Below are positions 13,013-20,669 of a stretch of 20,714 nucleotides of DNA, piece after piece (the stretch's first letter is position 1; each line of letters opens with the position of its first letter). The notes under the pieces are model-generated. The model saw only the letters and a list, made by a program, of their open reading frames with translations. It was not told the origin of the DNA and did not search any database. Location of the stretch: the NCBI GenBank assembly GCA_937937835.1, contig CALDBJ010000077.1:1-20714 (forward strand). The letters are read 5' to 3'. Source of the DNA: an uncultured Collinsella sp. Its GTDB lineage: Bacteria > Actinomycetota > Coriobacteriia > Coriobacteriales > Coriobacteriaceae. Position numbers and translations under genes: made by a program.

Positions 13013-13492
13013 TTATTTGGTATGTCCGCCGCCCGCCGTCATTTGGGCCGCATGCTCCAGCTGATCGCTCACGGCCTCCCAGCTTTCGCGGGCCGCTTTC
13101 GTGGATCCCGGAAAGTTGATGACAAGCGTATGCCCACGCTGCATGCACACGGCGCGCGAGAGCATAGCGCGGCGCGTCTTGGTCATGGAGTACGCACGGA
13201 TTGCCTCTGCAATACCCGGCACATCGCGGTCGCAGACGGCACGCGTCGCCTCGGGCGTCACGTCGCGCATCGAAAGTCCCGTGCCGCCACAGGTGAGCAC
13301 GACATTGGCGTGGCACTCATCGGCAGCTTCCACAATGGCATCACCGATCTCGCTGGCGTCGTCGCGCACGACCACATGCGAGACGACCGTCCAGCCCTGC
13401 GCCTCGATAAGTTCCTCGAGTGCGGCTCCAGCCTCGTCCTGAGCAAGATCGCGCGTATCCGAGCACGTCACGATCGAAATCTTCAACTCCAT
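13013..13492 (-). CDS. mogA: Molybdenum cofactor biosynthesis protein, MogA/MoaB family
   Basis: A 159-residue MoCF-fold protein. MogA-type enzymes adenylylate molybdopterin before MoeA inserts molybdate. The molybdopterin-binding motif is VVLTCGGTGLSMRDVTPEAT (64-83; GGTG at 69-72), and a second family motif NFPGSTKA lies at 126-133. The length is typical (about 160-190). MogA and MoaB are hard to tell apart at this level; adjacency to moeA supports the MogA role, because many organisms use a MoaB-type protein for it. ATG 13492 has AGGAGGA directly ahead and lies 10 bases after the moeA stop, so the two are co-transcribed. Confidence 0.9.
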   Translation of the reverse strand: MELKISIVTCSDTRDLAQDEAGAALEELIEAQGWTVVSHVVVRDDASEIGDAIVEAADECHANVVLTCGGTGLSMRDVTPEATRAVCDRDVPGIAEAIRAYSMTKTRRAMLSRAVCMQRGHTLVINFPGSTKAARESWEAVSDQLEHAAQMTAGGGHTK

Positions 13493-13502
13493 AGTCTTCC
13501 TC

Positions 13503-14765
13503 CTACAACACCGTGCCCTCGGGCAGGTCGACACGCACGACATCCACGACGTCGCCCGCCTTGAGCTCGCACGGTCCTTCGTCAATACGCAGCAGGCAGT
13601 TGGACCGCTGCATCGTGCCGAGCAGCGCCGAATTCTGCGTCTTGGCCTCGGTCACCAACAGCTCACTGGTCTCGGGGTCGCGCAAAACCGTGGCGCGATC
13701 GAAGAAGCGTCGGTCCTGGCGCTTTTTCACGCCGTGCGTGAGCGTCGCCTGCTGCGCGGGACGCACGCCCTCGGCAAAGCCGCGCATCTTGCGAATCGCC
13801 GGACGGGCGAGCATCTCAAAGCCCACATACGCCGCGGCCGGATTGCCTGAAAGCCCTAGGTAGGGCTTGCCCCCGAGCAAGCCAAACGTGATGGCCTTGC
13901 CCGGACGCATCGAGATGCGATCGAACAGCACCACGCCCTCGCGCCGGACGAGCGCCGTCACGTAGTCGTAATCGCCCGCCGAGGCGCCGCCGCTCGTAAT
14001 GACAAAATCGCACTCTCGCGTGGCGCGATGCACCAGCTCGCCAATCGCCTGCTCATCGTCGGGCGCAATACCGTAGAACACGGGCTCGGCGCCGGCATCG
14101 AGCGCCTCGGCCATCAGCGCCGAGGAGTTGGAATCGCGAATCTGCCCGCGCGCCGGCAGCTCACCCGGCGCGACCAGCTCCGTGCCCAGCGAGATAATGC
14201 CCACGCGCGGAGCGGCATGGACCTTCACGCTCGCGTAACCGGCGCTTGCCAGCAGGCCGGCGCCGGCCGGAGCCACGACCTCGCCGGCATGCATCACAAC
14301 ATCGCCGGCATGGGCCTCCTCGGCGGCAGAGCGAACGTTCTCCCCTACCTTGGCAGGCGCCGAGAAGCGAACGTGCGAGCCCTCGTTGCCGTCGCCATCG
14401 AGTACGTCGACGATCTCGTACTTCACCACGGCATCGGCACCTTCGGGCACCGGCGCGCCCGTCATGATGCGGACGGTCTCGCCCGCGCCGATTGTGCCCT
14501 CAAAGACATGGCCCGCGGCCTCGTGTCCTACGACGGAGAGCGTCACCGGAGTGTCACCGGCGGCCGCAGCAAGATCGGCTGCGCGCACGGCATACCCGTC
14601 CATGGCGCTGTTGGCAAACGGCGAGATGTCGATATCGGCCACCGCGTCCTCGGCCAAGGGAAGACCGGCGGCCTGCCACACGGGAATCTCGACGAGATCG
14701 GTCGGAGCAACGTGCGACAGAACAATCGACTGCGCGTCCTCCAGCGGAATGAGTTTCTCTGCCAT
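13503..14765 (-). CDS. moeA: Molybdopterin molybdenumtransferase MoeA
   Basis: A 420-residue cytoplasmic enzyme that inserts molybdate into adenylylated molybdopterin. It has the N-terminal MoeA motif SAMDGYAV (53-60), MTGAPVPEGADAVV (101-114) and the central MoCF domain with ISLGTELV (191-198), DSNS (211-214) and TSGGASAGDYDYV (257-269), the last being the GGxSxGD motif with Ala in place of the usual residue. MRPGKA (286-291) and GLSGNPAA (304-311) follow, then a C-terminal beta domain. Length fits the family (about 400-420). ATG 14765 has AAGAGG close ahead; a GTG two codons earlier is possible. It is the first gene of moeA-mogA and divergent from the CLC gene. Confidence 0.95.
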   Translation of the reverse strand: MAEKLIPLEDAQSIVLSHVAPTDLVEIPVWQAAGLPLAEDAVADIDISPFANSAMDGYAVRAADLAAAAGDTPVTLSVVGHEAAGHVFEGTIGAGETVRIMTGAPVPEGADAVVKYEIVDVLDGDGNEGSHVRFSAPAKVGENVRSAAEEAHAGDVVMHAGEVVAPAGAGLLASAGYASVKVHAAPRVGIISLGTELVAPGELPARGQIRDSNSSALMAEALDAGAEPVFYGIAPDDEQAIGELVHRATRECDFVITSGGASAGDYDYVTALVRREGVVLFDRISMRPGKAITFGLLGGKPYLGLSGNPAAAYVGFEMLARPAIRKMRGFAEGVRPAQQATLTHGVKKRQDRRFFDRATVLRDPETSELLVTEAKTQNSALLGTMQRSNCLLRIDEGPCELKAGDVVDVVRVDLPEGTVL

Positions 14766-14822
14766 ATGCACCTCTTAATGCCACGGCGCACAACAGGGGC
14801 GCCGATTCTTTATGCTTGTCTC

Positions 14823-14828
14823 AGTATA
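14823..14828 (-). promoter_or_regulatory. Candidate -10 element for moeA
   Basis: TATACT on the minus strand, about 60 bases upstream of the moeA start, is the best -10 sequence in the divergent moeA/CLC region. No clear -35 accompanies it. The overlapping plus-strand sequence TATAAT (14825-14830) is an alternative reading. Confidence 0.3.
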
Positions 14829-14852
14829 ATCCCCCGACGCACGACCGCGACT

Positions 14853-14891
14853 CGGCCTGCACCCGCAAATACACCTGTCGGTTGCAGGCCG
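14853..14891. other. Hairpin in the moeA/CLC divergent region
   Basis: CGGCCTGCA (14853-14861) and TGCAGGCCG (14883-14891) form a perfect 9-base-pair inverted repeat around a 21-base loop whose ends can add two further pairs past a bulge. It lies between the presumed divergent promoters. No T-tract is present on either strand. It may be an operator or a leader structure; I do not recognise a molybdenum-cofactor or fluoride riboswitch in it. Confidence 0.45.
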
Positions 14892-14940
14892 CGAAACAGA
14901 ATGGAAACCAACCCACCGGCTCGTCGCGTTTACCGCGTTT

Positions 14941-14946
14941 TATAAT
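14941..14946 (+). promoter_or_regulatory. -10 element of the CLC transporter promoter
   Basis: A consensus TATAAT lies 30 bases upstream of the CLC start ATG, giving a leader of only about 20 bases. No good -35 hexamer is visible at the usual distance, so the promoter may be weak or regulated. Confidence 0.5.
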
Positions 14947-14975
14947 GCTTGCGTTGCAACCTAAAAGAGGAACGT

Positions 14976-16397
14976 ATGGCTCATAACGACAAACCCGAAA
15001 GCGCAAACGAGGCGCAGGATCATTCCCAGCCGCTCGACGAAGGCGGTTTTTTCTCCCTGAACGACGTCATCGCGGCAGGCAGGCATCAGCTCACCCGCTC
15101 TGAGCATCTCTTGGCTGCCGACACGCGCCGCAACGCCCGCAACCTACTCGCGAGCGCCAAGTTGCTCGCACTCGTCGTCATCGTCTCGCTCGCCATGGGC
15201 GTTGCCGCTTGGGCGTTTTTGGCCTCGTTGAATATCGCGACCGACTATCGCGAGCGCCATGCGTGGGTCTACGCCTTGCTTCCCGTTGTGGGCATGGCCA
15301 CCGCGTGGGTCTACAAGAACCACGGTCTCGCCGCCAAACGCGGTAACAACCTGGTCATCGACTCCGCTCTGGGCACCCGCCTCATCCATATGCGCATGGC
15401 CGTCCTCACCTTCGTCTGCTCCACGCTCACGCACCTAACGGGCGGATCGGCCGGTCGCGAGGGAGCTGCGGTGCAGATTGGCGGCACCATCGCCAGCAAC
15501 ATCTCGAGCCTCGCCCACCTCAAAAAGCATGACCACCACGACCTCATGCTCGCCGGCATCTCGTCGGCCTTTGGCGCCGTATTCGGCTCGCCCCTTGCCG
15601 GGGCTTTCTTTGGCATGGAGATGTGCTTTATCGGCAAGATCGACTACACCGCGGGCATCTACTGCCTGGTCGCCTCGTTTACCGGCTACTTTACATCACT
15701 CGCCCTGGGTACCGAGTACGAAGCGAATGTCATCGCCAGCGTTCCCGCTATGACGCCCAAAACGGTCGTCATCGTTGTTATCAGCGCAATTATCTTCGGT
15801 CTGACGGCACGCCTCTTTGCCTGGTCGGTTCGAACCGTCAAGAGCCTCTACGGTCGCTTTATCACCAATTACCTCGTTCGCGCACTCATCGGCGCACTCG
15901 TGGTTTTGGCCGCCTATGCCCTCCTCGACGCCTGGAACTACGCCGGCCTTTCCACGTGGCTTTCCGGCGCCGGATTTGCCGGCAACACCACCCTGGCGGA
16001 CGCAGCCATCAAGTTGGTCGTCACAGCGCTTACCCTGGGCGCGGGCTTCCAAGGCGGCGAGGTCACGCCCCTGTTTGGCATCGGTGCGGCGCTCGGCGGC
16101 TGGATAGGTTGCCTCGTCGGAATCGATCCCAGCTTTCTGGCAGCGCTGGGCATGCTCGGTGTGTTCTGCGCCGGCCTTAACGTGCCCATCACCACCTGTA
16201 TGATGGCCATCGACCTGTTCCACGGCACGGCAGCCGGGTTCTTTGTCATCGTGGCCTTTATCAGCTACCTAACCGCCGGTCACCGCGGCGTGTACCCCGC
16301 CCAGCGCATTATCTCGCCCAAGCGCCGTTCGCTTATTGTGGATGAGGGCGGTACGGTAGCGGATGCTATCGAGCGCCACAACGACCTGATAGAGTAG
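14976..16397 (+). CDS. CLC-family anion channel/antiporter, possibly fluoride (CLC-F) type
   Basis: A 473-residue membrane protein of the CLC family with about ten or more hydrophobic segments and a hydrophilic N-terminus (1-60). GREGAAVQIGG (160-170) holds the gating glutamate, followed by AFGAVFGSPLAGAFFGMEM and, near residue 355, GAGFQGGEVTPLFGIGAALGG. The chloride-type GSGIP selectivity motif is absent. In its place is RGNNLVID (122-129), and the spacing of GNNL and GGSAGREG resembles bacterial fluoride/proton antiporters of the CLC-F clade as I recall them. No fluoride riboswitch was found upstream. ATG 14976 has AGAGG 6 bases ahead. The next gene starts 87 bases downstream. CLC membership is firm; the ion is not. 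Confidence 0.85.
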   Translation: MAHNDKPESANEAQDHSQPLDEGGFFSLNDVIAAGRHQLTRSEHLLAADTRRNARNLLASAKLLALVVIVSLAMGVAAWAFLASLNIATDYRERHAWVYALLPVVGMATAWVYKNHGLAAKRGNNLVIDSALGTRLIHMRMAVLTFVCSTLTHLTGGSAGREGAAVQIGGTIASNISSLAHLKKHDHHDLMLAGISSAFGAVFGSPLAGAFFGMEMCFIGKIDYTAGIYCLVASFTGYFTSLALGTEYEANVIASVPAMTPKTVVIVVISAIIFGLTARLFAWSVRTVKSLYGRFITNYLVRALIGALVVLAAYALLDAWNYAGLSTWLSGAGFAGNTTLADAAIKLVVTALTLGAGFQGGEVTPLFGIGAALGGWIGCLVGIDPSFLAALGMLGVFCAGLNVPITTCMMAIDLFHGTAAGFFVIVAFISYLTAGHRGVYPAQRIISPKRRSLIVDEGGTVADAIERHNDLIE

Positions 16398-16484
16398 ACG
16401 TAAGTATTCGCCGTGCAGCCACAATCGGGGGCAATTCGACCTGAGCGCGACCGCACCGTCACGTCATACGCCGGGAGTCGCCCC

Positions 16485-17447
16485 ATGCACGCAACTGATT
16501 TTGGTCGCACGCTCATCATCGCCAACCCAGCCGCCCAGTCGGGTGCGGCGCACGAAGTTGCCGAGCGCCTGCAGCGCTTTTTGGACATGACTGCACGCGC
16601 ATCCCAGTTTGACCTGGTGCTGACCGAGCGCATGGGGCACGCCAAGGAGCTAGCCGCCCAGGCAACGGGCTATCGCACCGTTATCGCCCTTGGCGGCGAC
16701 GGCGTGATCCACGAGGTCGTCAACGGGCTTATGACGCAGGATGAGGCGGTCCGTCCCGCCCTTGCCGTCCTGCCCGTAGGCTCCGGCAACGATTTTGCCC
16801 AAACGCTCGGTATCGATGATTTCTCCGGCAAGGATTTTGGTGCACTGCTCACCTGTGAGCCGCAGCGTCAGGACATCGGGCGGATTCGCTCATGGAACCC
16901 CGCAAGCGGCAGCGGCGAGGCGATCGTCGAGTACTACGACCAAACGCTTTCGGTCGGCATCGATGCCGCCATCGGCCTTGGCACCACCGAGCTGCGCAAA
17001 AAGACCGGCTTGACGGGCGCGCCACTCTACACCCTCTCGGGACTTGAGCAGTTTGGCCTACGCTATCGCAACTACCCCATGACAGTCAGCTTTGACGAGG
17101 CGCCCGCCGAGCGCGTGAGGGCGATCATCATGGCGATTCAGCTGGGTCCTACCTATGGCTCGGGCTATCGCATCTGTCCCGACGCCGACCCCTGTGACGG
17201 CACACTCGACGTCTGCTACGCCTGCGGCCCCGTCCCTCGCGCGGTTGCCCTGCCTATGTTCCTTTCGGCCAAGGACGGCCACCATACCAAGTTGCCGCCG
17301 GTTCGCATGCGCCGCTGCCGCCATGCCGAGCTTACCTTTGAGGAGCCCGACTATCCCATCCAAGCCGACGGCGAGCCCGTTGTCGCCTCACGCATCGAGG
17401 TCGACATCCTCGCCGGCGCCCTCGAGGTCTGGCACCCCACCCGCTAA
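16485..17447 (+). CDS. Diacylglycerol kinase family lipid kinase
   Basis: A 320-residue cytosolic kinase of the DAGK-catalytic/YegS family, which phosphorylates diacylglycerol or a related lipid using ATP. IIANPAAQSG (11-20) is the N-terminal strand motif, VIALGGDGVIHEVVNG (66-81) the nucleotide-binding GGDG motif and VLPVGSGNDFAQ (95-106) the P-x-GTGND equivalent with Ser for Thr. The C-terminal domain ends with YPIQADGEPV, the family's D-G-E motif. I chose ATG 16485 because GGGAG precedes it and the domain begins at once; the frame is open upstream from a GTG at 16413. Same strand as the CLC gene, 87 bases apart with no terminator seen, so co-transcription is possible. Confidence 0.92.
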   Translation: MHATDFGRTLIIANPAAQSGAAHEVAERLQRFLDMTARASQFDLVLTERMGHAKELAAQATGYRTVIALGGDGVIHEVVNGLMTQDEAVRPALAVLPVGSGNDFAQTLGIDDFSGKDFGALLTCEPQRQDIGRIRSWNPASGSGEAIVEYYDQTLSVGIDAAIGLGTTELRKKTGLTGAPLYTLSGLEQFGLRYRNYPMTVSFDEAPAERVRAIIMAIQLGPTYGSGYRICPDADPCDGTLDVCYACGPVPRAVALPMFLSAKDGHHTKLPPVRMRRCRHAELTFEEPDYPIQADGEPVVASRIEVDILAGALEVWHPTR

Positions 17448-17454
17448 CCCCACC

Positions 17455-17525
17455 TAAGTTGCGGTGAAATAGGGACTGTTTATGCAGCTAAAGCCGCAAA
17501 ACAGTCCCTATTTCACCGCAACTTA
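17455..17525. repeat. Long inverted repeat (copy 2 of GTTGCGGTGAAATA family)
   Basis: Perfect 27-base arms at 17455-17481 and 17499-17525 around a 17-base loop. It begins 8 bases after the kinase stop codon and ends 9 bases before the stop of the convergent release-factor-like gene. It shares its arm sequence with the hairpin at 265-331, apart from one base pair exchanged C-G to G-C. It may terminate or protect both convergent transcripts although no T-tract is present. Confidence 0.85.
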
Positions 17526-17533
17526 TGAGTAGG

Positions 17534-17914
17534 CTATTCGTCGCTGCCCGGCTTGCGACGGTTGGCCTTTTTAATGGCGTTGAAGTGTTTGTCGCTGAGC
17601 CTGCGCTGGCGCGATCGCTGTGGCACTTTGGTCTTGACGCGGCGGCGCGGCGGACGCCCGCGACGCTCAAGCTCAGCGCGCAGCTTACGTAGGCAGCTGC
17701 TACGGTTTTGGAACTGACTGCGGCTCTCGCGCGCCATCACGACAATCCCCGAAGGGATATGTTTCATGCGTACCGCCGAGTCCGTCGTGTTCACGCCCTG
17801 TCCGCCCGGACCCGTCGCGCGAAACACCTGCACCTCGCAATCGCGCGCCAACTCCTCGGCCGACATCTCGGCATAGCGCGCATACTCGCGCCATCCCATC
17901 TTATTCTCATCCAT
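17534..17914 (-). CDS. RF-1 domain peptidyl-tRNA hydrolase-like protein (ribosome rescue, ArfB/PrfH-like)
   Basis: A 126-residue protein with a class-I release-factor catalytic domain. ATGPGGQGVNTTDSAV carries the GGQ motif (37-39), which triggers peptidyl-tRNA hydrolysis in the ribosomal peptidyl-transferase centre. The IPSGIVVMARESRSQFQNR stretch is typical of RF-1 domains. No codon-recognition domain is present. The C-terminal tail (about 86-122) is strongly basic, as in ArfB-type rescue factors that probe the empty mRNA channel. Its GPGGQGVN context is closer to the PrfH/release-factor-like group than to E. coli ArfB. ATG 17914 is preceded by GAGGGGAGG; the frame stays open upstream into a palindrome that is not coding. 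It lies downstream of xpt beyond a terminator. Confidence 0.85.
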   Translation of the reverse strand: MDENKMGWREYARYAEMSAEELARDCEVQVFRATGPGGQGVNTTDSAVRMKHIPSGIVVMARESRSQFQNRSSCLRKLRAELERRGRPPRRRVKTKVPQRSRQRRLSDKHFNAIKKANRRKPGSDE

Positions 17915-17934
17915 ATCAACACCTCCCCTCATAC

Positions 17935-17970
17935 AAAAAATGTGACAAAGGGACAGTCCCTTTGTCACAT
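17935..17970 (-). terminator. xpt terminator formed by a GTGACAAAGGGA palindrome
   Basis: ATGTGACAAAGGGA (17940-17953) and its exact complement (17957-17970) form a 14-base-pair stem with a 3-base loop. In the minus direction, after xpt, it is followed by TTTTTT (17940-17935), a textbook terminator 28 bases after the xpt stop. The GGGAC/GTCCC core is also found in the hairpins at 265-331 and 17455-17525, suggesting a related palindrome family recruited as a terminator. Confidence 0.88.
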
Positions 17971-17997
17971 CGCATACCAATCGCTTGTGTTGCGCGC

Positions 17998-18576
17998 TTA
18001 GGCGAAGGTGATCTCGCCGTTCTCGCAGTCCATATCGGCAATACGTGCCAGGCTCTCAACGCGGAAGCCGCGCTTACGGAGCTTATCGCCGCCGCCCTGG
18101 AAGCCCTTCTCAACGGCGATGCCAATGCCGGCAACTTCGGCGCCCGCAGCCTCGCAGATCTTAATAAGGCCCTCAAGCGCGCAGCCGTTGGCCAGGAAGT
18201 CGTCGATGATCAGGACCTTGTCGCCCTCGGACAGGAAGCGCTTACCCACAATGACCGGGTACTCCTTCTGCTTGGTAAAGGAGTAGATGGTCGTGGCATA
18301 CTGCTCGCCGTCGAGGTTGATGGACTGCGCCTTCTTGGCAAAGACCACCGGCACGCCGCCAAAATGCTGAGCCGCGATGCAAGCCATGCCAATGCCCGAA
18401 GCCTCAATCGTCAGGATCTTGTTGATCTCGACACCCTCGAACAGACGGGCCCACTCGGCGCCCATGTGGTCGAACAGCTCAACGTCGCATTGGTGGTTGA
18501 GGAAGGCATCAACCTTAAGGACGTTACCGGCCTTTACGATGCCGTCATGGCGAATACGATCCTCAAGCTCCTGCAT
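17998..18576 (-). CDS. xpt: Xanthine phosphoribosyltransferase
   Basis: A 192-residue type-I phosphoribosyltransferase that salvages xanthine to XMP using PRPP in the cytoplasm. The PRPP loop is KVLIIDDFLANGCAL (120-134), and LTIEASGIGMACIAA (55-69) is the purine/pyrophosphate region seen in Xpt of Firmicutes. The length equals B. subtilis Xpt (about 194). ATG 18576 has AAGGGG ahead. No purine riboswitch was recognised in the short leader (18577-18625). The region upstream includes the left copy of the 45-base direct repeat, so its promoter may sit in or next to that repeat. Downstream is a strong terminator. Confidence 0.94.
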   Translation of the reverse strand: MQELEDRIRHDGIVKAGNVLKVDAFLNHQCDVELFDHMGAEWARLFEGVEINKILTIEASGIGMACIAAQHFGGVPVVFAKKAQSINLDGEQYATTIYSFTKQKEYPVIVGKRFLSEGDKVLIIDDFLANGCALEGLIKICEAAGAEVAGIGIAVEKGFQGGGDKLRKRGFRVESLARIADMDCENGEITFA

Positions 18577-18624
18577 GGCGCAACCCCTTCTCGCGGCAAC
18601 GATACCGCGCGATTAATAAACGTT

Positions 18625-18669
18625 GTTCGATAGTCTACCACGGACCGACCCCCGCCCGTCCCACAAGCC
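18625..18669. repeat. 45-base direct repeat, left copy
   Basis: Identical over 45 bases to 20670-20714. It starts GTTCGATAGTCTACCACGG and ends CCCGTCCCACAAGCC. The left copy lies just upstream of xpt, about 200 bases before the presumed left end of the insertion sequence. The right copy directly follows the presumed right end. Confidence 0.95.
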
Positions 18670-18784
18670 GCATCGCACCACAAACCAGTCTTTTTGGGAC
18701 GGCGCGAATCGTGGCAGACAGCCTCCCGTCTTTAGGATTTAGCACCAGAACTCTTTAGAACCAGAGACCACCTTTTCACCTCGA

Positions 18785-18808
18785 AACCAGCCGCCGAGCT
18801 GGTTTTTT
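18785..18808 (+). terminator. Terminator upstream of the transposase gene
   Basis: AACCAGC (18785-18791), a 6-base loop and GCTGGTT (18798-18804), followed by a T-run to 18808. No plus-strand gene ends nearby, so it may come from the target DNA. Alternatively it could belong to the left end of the element and block transcription entering the transposase gene. Confidence 0.7.
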
Positions 18809-18824
18809 GCGTTTTGGGGCGGAT

Positions 18825-18857
18825 TTGACAAAGTTCTTCTTGTTATCATTGTAAAAT
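18825..18857 (+). promoter_or_regulatory. Candidate transposase promoter
   Basis: A perfect TTGACA (18825-18830) lies 62 bases before the transposase ATG. A TAAAAT (18852-18857) follows at 21 bases, longer than the ideal spacing; a TATCAT at 18844 is too close. The -35 element therefore looks real and the -10 is uncertain. Confidence 0.35.
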
Positions 18858-20669
18858 GGTGCTATGGTGCTACGACGAACATGGGGGCAACATGGCGTAC
18901 TTCCTGAAGAAATCGACCAACAAGAAAGGGCTCTACCTCCAGATCTACGAGAGCTTCTACGACCCCGCCAGGAGGCAGACGGCACACCGCTCAGTCGAGG
19001 CTTTGGGCTATGAGCATGAGCTCAGGCAAGCCGGTATCGCCGACCCCGTCGCGCACTTCAAAGCCAAGGTAGATTCAATGAATGCCGAGCGCAGAGCAAG
19101 AAAAATCGAGGAGCGGGCAAGGCGCGTCGGCGGGTCCACCCCCGAGCGCATGCTCGGCCACTTCCCCTTCAAAGCGCTTGACGCGCGCCTGGGCGCGCTC
19201 GGCGACCTGAGGTACCTGCAGCTTGCAGGCGGGCTGCGCTTTTCCGTTTCAGACCTGCTCTCCGAGCTCGTCTACGCGCGCCTGTGCGCCCCTTGCTCCA
19301 AGCGAAGGACCTTCCGCGACGTACTGCCCTCCATGTTCGGCAGCGAAGGCTTCTCCCTCGACCAGCTCTACGACGGCATGGGGTTTCTAGGAGCCGAGTA
19401 TCCCAAGGTCATCGAGGCCTACAACCATGCCATCGCCGACGTGTGGCCGCGCGAAACCTCGCGTACGTACTTCGACTGCACGAACTTCTACTTCGAGATC
19501 GACCGCGAAGACGAGCTTCGCCGCAAGGGGCCATCCAAGGAGAGGAGGGCCGATCCGATCGTCGGCATGGGCCTCTTGCTCGACGCTGACTGCGTGCCCT
19601 TAGGTATGAGAATATACCCCGGCAACGAAAGCGAAAAGCCCGTCTTGAAGCGGGCGATCGACGAGATGAGACGGCGCGCGGGCGTGACCGGCAAGGTCGT
19701 ACGCGTGGCCGACAAAGGCTTGAACTGCGCGGACAACGTCGCCGATGCCGTGCTGTCGGGAGACGGCTACATCTTCTCCAAGTCCGTCAAGCAATTGCCA
19801 AGAGCGGAGCTCGCATGGGTCCTCTCCGACGAGGGCTGGGTCGATGTCGCAGGGGTCGACGGCCAAGCGCGCTACAGCTACAAGAAGGTCGTCGGCGACT
19901 TCGAGTACAAGGTCAACAGCGAGAACGGCAAGAAAAGAGCGGTGGCGCTGCCCGAGAAGCGCGTGGCCACCTACAGCCCCAAGCTCGCCAAAAAGCAGCT
20001 CGCCGAGATAAACCGGCAGATTGAGAAGGCGAGGTCATTGCGCCTTGCCGCGGCGAAGAAGTCCGAGTACGGCGACAGCGCCAGATACGTGACCTTCACC
20101 GCAGTCGACGCCGACGGCGAGGTACCCGACGGCATGCAGGTAGCCTGCTCGCTCAACCGCGAGGCAATCGAGCGGGCGCGGTCGCTCGCAGGCTACAACA
20201 TGATTGTGACCTCAGAGGTCAATATGCCGGCAAGTGAAATCTACGATGCGTACCACAATCTGTGGCGCATCGAGGAATCGTTCCGCGTGATGAAGTCGCA
20301 GCTGGACGCACGACCGGTGTACTTGCAGAAACCAAACAGCATCAAAGGGCACTTCCTCGTATGCTATATCGCGGTGCTACTGCTGCGCCTTTTACAGGTG
20401 AAGGTGCTCGGCAACAGGTACAGCTCAGAAGAGATCGTGGCGTTTGCGCGCGGGTTCAGGGTAGTGGAAGCCTCGCCGCGCAAGTATGTGAATCTGTCAC
20501 GCTCTTCCTCGCTCCTCGACGAACTCGAGCGGCTGAGCGGTCAGCCGCTGGGCAACTACTACCTGAAAAAGAGCGAAGTTGATGCAATTTTGAACACGAA
20601 GCTCGACTTCGAGGCAACTCAAGACGGAGTGTCTTAGCACCACTTTTGCATTTTATTCTCGGAAGTCGG
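18830..20669 (+). mobile_element. IS1634-family insertion sequence (left end approximate)
   Basis: The element carries one transposase gene. Similar sequences lie inverted near both ends: TTGTAAAATGGTGCTA on the left (about 18849-18864) and, reading inward from the right, ATGCAAAAGTGGTGCTAA (about 20655-20638). If the direct repeat starting at 20670 is the target duplication, the right end is 20669 and, by symmetry, the left end is near 18830. Size about 1.84 kb fits the family. Members of IS1634 are known to make unusually long, variable target duplications. The left boundary is uncertain by tens of bases. Confidence 0.65.
18892..20637 (+). CDS. IS1634-family DDE transposase
   Basis: A 581-residue transposase of the IS4 superfamily, IS1634 type. 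It starts with MAYFLKKSTNKKG and has an N-terminal DNA-binding region. The catalytic triad is D195 in TYFDCTNFYFEI, D274 in RVADKGLN, and the YREK-like region NLWRIEESFRVMKS with Glu at 461 or 462. A KGHFLVCYIAVLLLRLLQ segment is typical of the family's C-terminal part. Length is in the family range (about 530-600). ATG 18892 follows a GGGGGC; an ATG 12 codons upstream (18856) is possible. The gene is intact with no frameshift, so the element could be active. Confidence 0.93.
   Translation: MAYFLKKSTNKKGLYLQIYESFYDPARRQTAHRSVEALGYEHELRQAGIADPVAHFKAKVDSMNAERRARKIEERARRVGGSTPERMLGHFPFKALDARLGALGDLRYLQLAGGLRFSVSDLLSELVYARLCAPCSKRRTFRDVLPSMFGSEGFSLDQLYDGMGFLGAEYPKVIEAYNHAIADVWPRETSRTYFDCTNFYFEIDREDELRRKGPSKERRADPIVGMGLLLDADCVPLGMRIYPGNESEKPVLKRAIDEMRRRAGVTGKVVRVADKGLNCADNVADAVLSGDGYIFSKSVKQLPRAELAWVLSDEGWVDVAGVDGQARYSYKKVVGDFEYKVNSENGKKRAVALPEKRVATYSPKLAKKQLAEINRQIEKARSLRLAAAKKSEYGDSARYVTFTAVDADGEVPDGMQVACSLNREAIERARSLAGYNMIVTSEVNMPASEIYDAYHNLWRIEESFRVMKSQLDARPVYLQKPNSIKGHFLVCYIAVLLLRLLQVKVLGNRYSSEEIVAFARGFRVVEASPRKYVNLSRSSSLLDELERLSGQPLGNYYLKKSEVDAILNTKLDFEATQDGVS

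Noticed and set aside
14794..14975. Fluoride or molybdenum-cofactor riboswitch in the moeA/CLC divergent region
   Set aside because: Only one simple hairpin is present and I could not match the conserved core of either class. A covariance-model search would settle it.
265..17970. CRISPR-like repeats
   Set aside because: The repeated units are isolated hairpins thousands of bases apart, without regularly spaced unique spacers.
17915..17980. N-terminal extension of the RF-1-like gene to 17980
   Set aside because: The extension translates the terminator palindrome, while ATG 17914 has a strong GAGGGGAGG site.
18577..18640. Purine riboswitch upstream of xpt
   Set aside because: The leader is too short and shows none of the conserved three-way-junction sequence.
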